Shown here piece by piece: positions 1-4,717 of a stretch of DNA of 7,141 nucleotides. Where the stretch lies: assembly GCA_006227015.1 (NCBI GenBank), contig SBGI01000215.1, positions 1 through 7,141 of the forward strand, written 5' to 3'. The notes beneath the pieces were generated by a model. The model saw only the letters and a program-made list of their open reading frames with translations, searched no databases and was not told the origin of the DNA. The position numbers and the translations under genes were made by a program. Each line of letters begins with the position of its first letter. Within the stretch, counting starts at the first letter, position 1. Origin of the DNA: Gammaproteobacteria bacterium. GTDB lineage: Bacteria > Pseudomonadota > Gammaproteobacteria > Pseudomonadales > Porticoccaceae.

Positions 1-269
1 GATTCATCATTAATGATGAGGTCTTGGGCGATGTGGTGCACAGGATGCAAAAAAGTGTGGTTCCCGGGCCTCTGGGTAGAAATTTTGCGTACATCGTCCC
101 AGAAGGACACTACTTCATGATGGGGGACAATCGTGATAACAGTAGTGACAGTCGCGTTTGGGGCGCGGTGCCGGAGAAAAACATTGTTGGAAAAGCAGTC
201 ATGATCTGGATGCACTGGGAATCACTGGGCAGTCTGCCCAGTTTCGACCGTATAGGAAAAATTCAGTAA
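1..269 (+). CDS. lepB: Signal peptidase I (leader peptidase), C-terminal fragment
   Basis: This is the last 88 codons of signal peptidase I, the inner-membrane serine protease that removes signal peptides from exported proteins on the periplasmic side. The reading frame is open from base 3 and the gene begins outside the window. The diagnostic feature is the conserved box [12 protein letters not shown], at residues 41-51 of the visible part, preceded by VPEGHYFMM. It corresponds to residues 272-282 of E. coli LepB and includes the Ser and Asp that support the catalytic site. The catalytic Ser and Lys lie upstream and cannot be checked. The end, DRIGKIQ, resembles the short RIGGIH-type tail of the family, so the C-terminus looks complete. 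It is followed after 31 nt by the DUF4845 gene, as is common in pseudomonad-like genomes. Identification is firm; only the truncation by the window edge limits it. Confidence 0.96.
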   Translation, partial: FIINDEVLGDVVHRMQKSVVPGPLGRNFAYIVPEGHYFMMGDNRDNSSDSRVWGAVPEKNIVGKAVMIWMHWESLGSLPSFDRIGKIQ

Positions 270-300
270 TATCTGTCGGGATGACTATGGAGATACGCAA

Positions 301-666
301 ATGAAGCAGCATAAGCAACAGGGCGTTACCGTATTGGGTGGGTTGTGTGTACTTGCCATTGCCGGGTTTATTATTACCGCGGGCCTGAAAATCGGGCCAT
401 TGTACCTGGATAACTCATTTGTCAGCGCGGCCATTGACTCACTGGCCGATGAGAATATTCATACACTTACGGACAAGCAGATCCGAAGAAAACTTTCAGA
501 TAATTTTGATATCAATAATGTTCGCGATATGGATATGAGGGATGTGAAAATTATCCGGGATAAAACCCATACTTCGGTGACTCTCGATTATGAAAAAAGA
601 GTCAATTTTATGGGCAATCTGGACGTGGTTGTAAAATTTAAAAATTCTTACGACACCTCCAAATAA
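301..666 (+). CDS. DUF4845 family single-pass membrane protein
   Basis: This is a 121-residue protein of unknown function, assigned to the DUF4845 family from its N-terminal pattern, its size and its position between lepB and rnc. Residues 1-7 are polar and basic (MKQHKQQ). Residues 8-29 form one hydrophobic segment, and K30 begins the exported or cytoplasmic remainder, which is mixed alpha/beta and rich in charged residues. The QQG followed by a hydrophobic stretch recalls a type IV prepilin leader. However, the residue at +5 after the glycine is Gly rather than Glu, so pilin processing is doubtful and a simple membrane anchor is more likely. The ATG has a good Shine-Dalgarno GGAG at 289-292. 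It ends 6 nt before rnc and is probably co-transcribed with lepB and rnc. Family assignment is from memory of related proteins. No function is claimed. Confidence 0.88.
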   Translation: MKQHKQQGVTVLGGLCVLAIAGFIITAGLKIGPLYLDNSFVSAAIDSLADENIHTLTDKQIRRKLSDNFDINNVRDMDMRDVKIIRDKTHTSVTLDYEKRVNFMGNLDVVVKFKNSYDTSK

Positions 667-672
667 TACCGA

Positions 673-1344
673 GTGAATATCAATCAACAGCGACTGCTCA
701 AGCGCATTGGCTATGATTTCCAGGATCAGGCCTTGTACGAACTCGCCTTGACCCACCGCAGTTATGGTGCCAATAACAACGAACGCCTTGAGTTTCTGGG
801 CGATGCCGCGCTCAACTTTATTATTGGTCACGCCATATACCAGAAACTCCCTGAAACCAGTGAAGGCGACCTCAGTCGTTACCGGGCCAGCCTGGTGAAA
901 GGCAAGACGCTTGCCGAGGTTGCCAGGGAATTGGGTATCGGTGAAAACCTGAAACTCGGTGGTGGCGAGTTAAAAAGCGGCGGCCACCGTCGCGAATCGA
1001 TCCTGGCCGATGCCGTTGAAGCCATTATTGGGGCAATCTACCTGGACGGTGGTATGGCAGCCTGTGAAAAAGTGGTGCTCGCATGGTTTGCCGAGCGGCT
1101 GGATAACCTCTCGGAGATCAGTCTGAAAGATCCCAAAACCCAATTACAGGAATTATTGCAGTCCAGGGGGAAGTCTCTGCCTGTTTACGAGGTGGTTAAT
1201 ATAACCGGCGAAGCACACGATCAGTATTTTACAGTCACTTGCTCTGTCGAAGGACTGCCGACTCCGACAGTTGGTGAGGGCTCAAGTCGGCGGTCAGCTG
1301 AGAAAAAAGCGGCTGCTGCCGCCCTGTCAGGATTACATCATTGA
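673..1344 (+). CDS. rnc: Ribonuclease III
   Basis: RNase III is the Mg-dependent endonuclease that cuts double-stranded RNA, matures rRNA precursors and processes some mRNAs. The 223 residues match the usual length. The N-terminal nuclease domain carries the signature [12 protein letters not shown] at residues 36-47, with metal-binding E40 and D44. The second catalytic pair, D113 and E116, lies in [10 protein letters not shown]. The [13 protein letters not shown] segment is also typical. The double-stranded-RNA-binding domain runs from about residue 153 ([11 protein letters not shown]) to the end, with [16 protein letters not shown] as its last helix. The GTG start is chosen because [16 protein letters not shown] aligns with known N-termini. 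No clear Shine-Dalgarno precedes it, and the upstream stop is 6 nt away, so translation may be coupled to the DUF4845 gene. Its stop overlaps the era start by 4 nt. Confidence 0.98.
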   Translation: MNINQQRLLKRIGYDFQDQALYELALTHRSYGANNNERLEFLGDAALNFIIGHAIYQKLPETSEGDLSRYRASLVKGKTLAEVARELGIGENLKLGGGELKSGGHRRESILADAVEAIIGAIYLDGGMAACEKVVLAWFAERLDNLSEISLKDPKTQLQELLQSRGKSLPVYEVVNITGEAHDQYFTVTCSVEGLPTPTVGEGSSRRSAEKKAAAAALSGLHH

Positions 1345-2246
1345 ATAACGATCTAGAAAAACAAAGCCGCTGTGGTTACGTGGCCATTGTCGGGCGTCCA
1401 AATGTCGGTAAATCGACACTGTTGAATCATTTATTAGGCCAGAAAATCAGTATCACTTCACGAAAGCCTCAAACCACGAGACAAAACACCCTGGGGATTA
1501 AAACCGAGGGCGACATACAGTTAATTTTTGTTGATACCCCCGGTTTGCACTCCAATCAGGATAAGGCCATTAATCGCTTTATGAACCGTTCGGCAGAGAG
1601 CGCTATCCGGGACGTTGACGTGGTGGTCTTTGTGGTAGATCGCACAATTTGGACAGAAGCTGATGAAAAAGTTGCCGAGGAAATCGCCAGAAGCAATGCG
1701 CCGGTCATCATCGCGCTGAATAAAAGTGATCGTCTGGACAAAAAATCAGACCTGATTCCCCAATTGCAAAACCTGTCCAGCCGTTTTCCCGAGGCCATAC
1801 TGATACCGGTTTCAGCACTGCACGGCCAGAACCTGCAGGAACTTGAAGAAGCGATTGTCGCGCAGATTCCTCAGGGTATTCACTATTATCCAGAGGATCA
1901 GATTACCGATCGTACCCAGCGTTATCTGGTGTCAGAGATTGTCCGCGAAAAAATTACCCGGCAACTTGGCGCTGAACTGCCCTATGAAGTTGCTGTGGAA
2001 GTTGAGGAGTTCAAATATCAGGGGAAAATCTGTCATATCAGTGCCCTGATCCTGGTTGAACGGGAAGGCCAGAAAAAAATTATCATCGGGGAAAAGGGTG
2101 CACGTCTGAAAAAAATTGGCCAACAGGCACGCATGGATATGGAGCGTTTGATAGACAACAAGGTCATGCTCAACCTCTGGGTTAAGGTGAAAAGAGGTTG
2201 GTCGGACGATGACCGAGCACTGCGTAGCCTGGGTTACGACGAGTAA
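1341..2246 (+). CDS. era: GTPase Era
   Basis: Era is an essential GTPase that binds 16S rRNA near its 3' end and takes part in 30S subunit maturation. The protein has 301 residues, as expected. The GTPase motifs appear in order: P-loop GRPNVGKS at 18-25, switch region with TSRKPQTTR around 39-47, DTPG at 65-68, NKSD at 127-130 and SAL at 158-160. The C-terminal KH RNA-binding domain follows, with LVEREGQKK at 238-246 and the GEKG loop at 250-253, ending in the family hallmark [13 protein letters not shown]. The start is TTG, sharing TTGA with the rnc stop and preceded by AGGA at 1329-1332. No ATG in a suitable position competes. Placement after RNase III fits joint action in rRNA maturation and is conserved across bacteria. 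Confidence 0.98.
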   Translation: MNNDLEKQSRCGYVAIVGRPNVGKSTLLNHLLGQKISITSRKPQTTRQNTLGIKTEGDIQLIFVDTPGLHSNQDKAINRFMNRSAESAIRDVDVVVFVVDRTIWTEADEKVAEEIARSNAPVIIALNKSDRLDKKSDLIPQLQNLSSRFPEAILIPVSALHGQNLQELEEAIVAQIPQGIHYYPEDQITDRTQRYLVSEIVREKITRQLGAELPYEVAVEVEEFKYQGKICHISALILVEREGQKKIIIGEKGARLKKIGQQARMDMERLIDNKVMLNLWVKVKRGWSDDDRALRSLGYDE

Positions 2247-2264
2247 AACATTGCCAGGGTATTT

Positions 2265-2339
2265 ATGAACCGCCTAACCTTGTCCCAGCACTGCTTCACC
2301 CTGTTCATTCCGCATACACGTTTATTTAAGGTTATATAA
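2265..2339 (+). CDS. Possible 24-residue upstream ORF before recO
   Basis: An ATG-initiated reading frame of 24 codons fills most of the 96-nt gap between era and recO. It is preceded by AGGG at 2256-2259, a Shine-Dalgarno-like run 5 nt from the ATG. Its TAA stop lies 3 nt before the recO GTG, an arrangement compatible with translational coupling. The predicted peptide begins MNRLTLSQHC and shows no family resemblance. A short frame with a chance ribosome site is quite likely in a gap of this size, so this is a weak call based only on layout. Confidence 0.18.
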   Translation: MNRLTLSQHCFTLFIPHTRLFKVI

Positions 2340-2341
2340 CC
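2330..2341. repeat. 12-bp perfect palindrome just before recO
   Basis: GGTTATATAACC is a perfect palindrome that ends one base before the recO GTG and lies between its presumed Shine-Dalgarno (AAGG, 2328-2331) and the start codon. The palindrome is seen directly. Any role, such as an operator or a weak RNA stem hiding the start, is conjecture. One or two 12-bp palindromes are expected by chance in 7 kb. Confidence 0.4.
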
Positions 2342-2342
2342 C

Positions 2343-3086
2343 GTGTCTTTACAGCATGTGGATGGTGAGCCCGCGTTTGTCCTGCACACAAAGGCGTACC
2401 GGGAAACCAGCCAACTGGTGGATCTCTTTTCCCGCCACCATGGGCGCCTGAGGCTTGTAGCACGCGGGTCTCTGCGGCGCAGCAAGGGTCGTGGTCGCAC
2501 CATTGAGCCTTTTGCTCCATTGATTGTAGGCTGGCGAGGTAAGGGTGAGCTAAAGACGCTGTCCAATGCAGAAGCTTCGGGAGTTCCTCTGATACTGCGT
2601 GGTGACTCCCTGTTCAGCGGCTTTTACCTTAATGAGCTGATTCTGCGGCTGCTGGCGGATCACGATCCCCATGAAGCCCTGTTTGATTGTTACCTGACCA
2701 CATTGCATGCGCTGTCTGAGGGTGAGCATATTGAACCCGCATTGCGCAGGTTCGAGCGGCGGCTGTTGTCGGACCTGGGTTATGGGCTGGCCTTGGAACA
2801 CGTTGAAGGGAGTGGCGCCGAGATTGACCCCGATGGCTGGTACTGGTTTGATCCGGTTGTGGGTGTCACATCACGCAGCTTGAGCGCCACTGAACGTCAG
2901 CAGGCCAATTGCTTCAGAGGTGATTCGCTTCTGGCAATTGCCGCTGAAGAATACACAGAACCTGGCAATGTTAAAGCGGCCAAGCGTTTAATGCGGTTGG
3001 CAATACAGAATCTTCTGGGTGATCGCCCATTGAGAAGTCGAGAACTCTTTACCCGAGAACAGGCACATAACCGGGGTTCTGCATGA
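2343..3086 (+). CDS. recO: DNA repair protein RecO
   Basis: RecO works with RecF and RecR to load RecA on SSB-coated single-stranded DNA at gaps, and it also anneals complementary strands. The 247-residue protein has the N-terminal OB-fold (roughly residues 8-80) with AFVLHTKAYRETSQLVDLFS and the GRLRLVARG strand, then the family motif FSGFYLNELILRLL at 91-104. The C-terminal helical part includes PALRRFERRLLSDLGYGL and ends with AAKRLMR and LRSRELF, close to E. coli and Pseudomonas RecO. It lacks the zinc-binding Cys cluster seen in some other phyla, as is normal for gammaproteobacteria. The start taken is GTG 2343, with AAGG 11 nt upstream. GTG 2358 is a realistic alternative that would give MDGEPAFVLH, similar in length to the E. 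coli N-terminus. It overlaps acpS by ATGA, with no pdxJ between. Confidence 0.95.
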   Translation: MSLQHVDGEPAFVLHTKAYRETSQLVDLFSRHHGRLRLVARGSLRRSKGRGRTIEPFAPLIVGWRGKGELKTLSNAEASGVPLILRGDSLFSGFYLNELILRLLADHDPHEALFDCYLTTLHALSEGEHIEPALRRFERRLLSDLGYGLALEHVEGSGAEIDPDGWYWFDPVVGVTSRSLSATERQQANCFRGDSLLAIAAEEYTEPGNVKAAKRLMRLAIQNLLGDRPLRSRELFTREQAHNRGSA

Positions 3087-3463
3087 TTGTAGCTATTGGC
3101 ACCGATATTGTTGAAATTGCCCGGATACACAAGGCATTGCAACAGCATGGGCGAAAATTTGCTGAACGGATTCTGTGCCCCGCAGAGCTGGACCGATTTG
3201 ATCAGTCTGTTCAACCTTCAGCCTATCTGGCAAAACGCTTTGCCGCGAAAGAAGCCCTGGCAAAGGCACTGGGCACGGGTATCGGTGCAATTTCATGGCA
3301 GGATATGGAAACCCATAACACACCGAAAGGGCGACCCCAGTTCAGGTTGAGTACAACCGCCCAGCAGGCGATGAGTGAGCTGGGGGCCGATGAAGTTATG
3401 TTGAGTCTCTCCGATGAACAACACTATGCCCTGGCGTTTGTTGTGCTCTCAAAAATGCCATGA
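3083..3463 (+). CDS. acpS: Holo-[acyl-carrier-protein] synthase
   Basis: AcpS transfers the 4'-phosphopantetheine group from coenzyme A to a serine of acyl carrier protein, which activates fatty acid synthesis. The protein has 126 residues, the normal length for a trimeric AcpS. The N-terminal motif GTDIVEIARI starts at residue 6, with metal-binding D8. The second motif, AKRFAAKEALAKALGTGI at 50-67, supplies E57 and K61. The C-terminal SLSDEQHYALAFV at 108-120 closes the fold. The ATG overlaps the recO stop as ATGA, so translation is probably coupled. It is the last gene of the upstream run: 171 non-coding nt follow, starting with a hairpin. No unusual residue is seen at the catalytic positions. 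Confidence 0.97.
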   Translation: MIVAIGTDIVEIARIHKALQQHGRKFAERILCPAELDRFDQSVQPSAYLAKRFAAKEALAKALGTGIGAISWQDMETHNTPKGRPQFRLSTTAQQAMSELGADEVMLSLSDEQHYALAFVVLSKMP

Positions 3464-3490
3464 TGCGATGGTTGCAATAACCATTTCGCA
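3464..3490 (+). repeat. Hairpin immediately after the acpS stop codon
   Basis: The RNA can fold as TGCGATGGTT (3464-3473) paired with AACCATTTCGCA (3479-3490), giving ten base pairs with a two-base bulge and a five-base loop. It starts at the first base after the acpS stop, the usual place for an operon end. There is no T-run after it, so it is not a canonical intrinsic terminator. It may protect the mRNA 3' end or help termination with another factor. Confidence 0.45.
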
Positions 3491-3533
3491 GACAATTAGA
3501 CATAAACAATCTTTACCGCCTCAACCACTCAGC

Positions 3534-3562
3534 AAGACAATACTGCAGTGCCTAGCTAGAAT
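3534..3562 (+). promoter_or_regulatory. Candidate sigma70 promoter for cysM
   Basis: AAGACA (3534-3539) matches four of six bases of the -35 consensus, and TAGAAT (3557-3562) matches five of six bases of the -10 consensus. The spacer is exactly 17 nt. Transcription would begin near 3569, leaving a leader of about 66 nt before cysM. The position in a non-coding gap upstream of a gene with no close upstream neighbour supports it. This is a match by eye only. Confidence 0.42.
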
Positions 3563-3576
3563 AGGCGCACTTTGAT

Positions 3577-3610
3577 GCAACGACCCTGGATCGATTGGTA
3601 GTGGGTCGGC
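3577..3610 (+). repeat. Inverted repeat in the cysM leader
   Basis: CGACCC at 3581-3586 pairs with GGGTCG at 3603-3608 around a 16-base loop. Two further G-C pairs (3577-3578 with 3609-3610) form if AA at 3579-3580 is bulged. It lies between the predicted transcription start and the ribosome-binding region (GAGAG, 3626-3630). It could be an RNA hairpin or a DNA-binding site, but no known riboswitch was recognised in it. Confidence 0.35.
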
Positions 3611-3634
3611 AACTATCCGGATGTTGAGAGAATA

Positions 3635-4528
3635 ATGAGCTACCCGACCATTGAATCCTGTATTGGCGAAACCCCTTTAGTCCGTTTACAGCGATTACCT
3701 GGCGAAACATCCAATACCATCCTGGTGAAACTGGAAGGTAATAACCCTGCCGGTTCGGTGAAGGACCGTCCGGCCATCAGTATGATCCAGCGTGCTGAAC
3801 AACGGGGTCAGATCCGTCCTGGTGATACGCTAATTGAGGCGACTTCCGGGAATACCGGTATTGCTCTGGCGATGGCTGCTGCTATCAAGGGTTACCGTAT
3901 GATCCTGATCATGCCAGAAAACAGCACTGAGGAGCGCAAGGCCGCCATGCGCGCCTATGGTGCCGAGCTTGTTCTGGTCAGTCGTGAAGAGAGTATGGAA
4001 GGGGCTAGGGACCTGGCCAAAGCGATGGAGGCAGAGGGCAAGGGGATCGTTCTCGATCAGTTCGGGAATCCTGATAACCCTCTGGCCCATTATGAACATA
4101 CCGGGCCGGAAATATGGCGACAGAGTGATCATCGTGTAACCCACTTTGTCAGTTCCATGGGAACAACGGGTACCATTATGGGTGTTTCCCGTTATCTGAA
4201 GGAGCAGAATCCCTCCATTCAGATTGTTGGTCTGCAACCCCAGGAGGGGGCAGCTATCCCCGGTATCCGTCGCTGGCCGGAGGCCTACCTGCCTGCCATT
4301 TTTGATGCATCCCGTGTCGACCGCGTCATGGATATCTCCCAGTCCGATGCCGAAAACTGCATGCGAGATATGGCACGCAAAGAAGGTATTTTCTGCGGCG
4401 TGTCTTCGGGAGGCGCAGTTGCCGGGGCGCTGAAATTGTCAGCAGAAATGGAAGATGCAGTCATTGTCGCGATTATCTGCGACCGTGGAGATCGTTATTT
4501 ATCCTCAGGAATTTACCAGGCCGAATAG
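3635..4528 (+). CDS. cysM: Cysteine synthase B (O-acetylserine sulfhydrylase, CysM type)
   Basis: CysM is a pyridoxal-phosphate enzyme that makes cysteine from O-acetylserine and sulfide and can also use thiosulfate to give S-sulfocysteine. The 297 residues show the PLP lysine K43 in NPAGSVKDRPA, the substrate loop TSGNTG at 70-75 and the phosphate-binding GTTGT at 176-180. The CysM type, rather than CysK, is indicated by SSMGTTGT, by GIRRWPEAYLP at 210-220 and by GIFCGVSSGGAVAGAL near the end, all close to E. coli CysM. ATG 3635 has a modest GAGAG at 3626-3630. The gene stands between two non-coding gaps, has its own candidate promoter, and is probably transcribed separately from acpS. Its stop codon lies inside an inverted repeat. 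The cysM-relA neighbourhood is known from pseudomonads, where rlmD lies between them. Confidence 0.96.
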   Translation: MSYPTIESCIGETPLVRLQRLPGETSNTILVKLEGNNPAGSVKDRPAISMIQRAEQRGQIRPGDTLIEATSGNTGIALAMAAAIKGYRMILIMPENSTEERKAAMRAYGAELVLVSREESMEGARDLAKAMEAEGKGIVLDQFGNPDNPLAHYEHTGPEIWRQSDHRVTHFVSSMGTTGTIMGVSRYLKEQNPSIQIVGLQPQEGAAIPGIRRWPEAYLPAIFDASRVDRVMDISQSDAENCMRDMARKEGIFCGVSSGGAVAGALKLSAEMEDAVIVAIICDRGDRYLSSGIYQAE

Positions 4529-4562
4529 CTATCAGCAGTGAGTTGCAGGCCATTCGGCCCGG
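4516..4562 (+). repeat. Inverted repeat spanning the cysM stop codon
   Basis: GGCCGAAT at 4519-4526 is the exact reverse complement of ATTCGGCC at 4552-4559. Beyond one A-C mismatch, CC at 4516-4517 also pairs with GG at 4561-4562. The loop is 25 nt. The left arm contains the last codons of cysM and the first base of its TAG stop. No T-run follows, so this is a candidate 3'-end structure rather than a classical terminator. Confidence 0.42.
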
Positions 4563-4717
4563 CGTTAAGCTGCTCTCGGGCTGAACCTTCACTTACTTAA
4601 GAATACGAAACAAGCCCAGTCACAATGGTGGTGAGCAGAAGTTTTTAGTGGTTAATGGGCATCGCGAAGTTCGAGCACAATATCCGGGAATCACCAAACA
4701 CCTGATAAGAGTTGTCT

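Noticed and set aside
496..831. Reverse-strand frame of 111 codons across the DUF4845/rnc junction
   Set aside because: It is antisense to two well-supported genes, has no recognisable domain, and is explained by codon bias of the + strand genes.
2335..2340. TATAAC as a -10 element for recO
   Set aside because: Transcription would start at or after the recO GTG and no -35 element lies at the right distance.
3830..4237. Reverse-strand frame of 135 codons inside cysM
   Set aside because: Antisense to conserved PLP-enzyme motifs; no sign of independent function.
4578..4617. GGGCT/AGCCC repeat in the cysM-relA gap
   Set aside because: Five base pairs around a loop of about 30 nt is within chance expectation.
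4621..4646. T-run (4642-4646) after CACAATGGTGGTG as an intrinsic terminator
   Set aside because: Only a three-base-pair stem can form next to it, too weak for a terminator.
4655..4705. 16-codon frame just upstream of relA
   Set aside because: No Shine-Dalgarno before its ATG, no resemblance to known leader peptides, and too short to support.
4712..4717. TTG at 4712 as the relA start
   Set aside because: ATG 4718 has AAGAG at a suitable distance and gives the MVQVR N-terminus seen in related RelA proteins.
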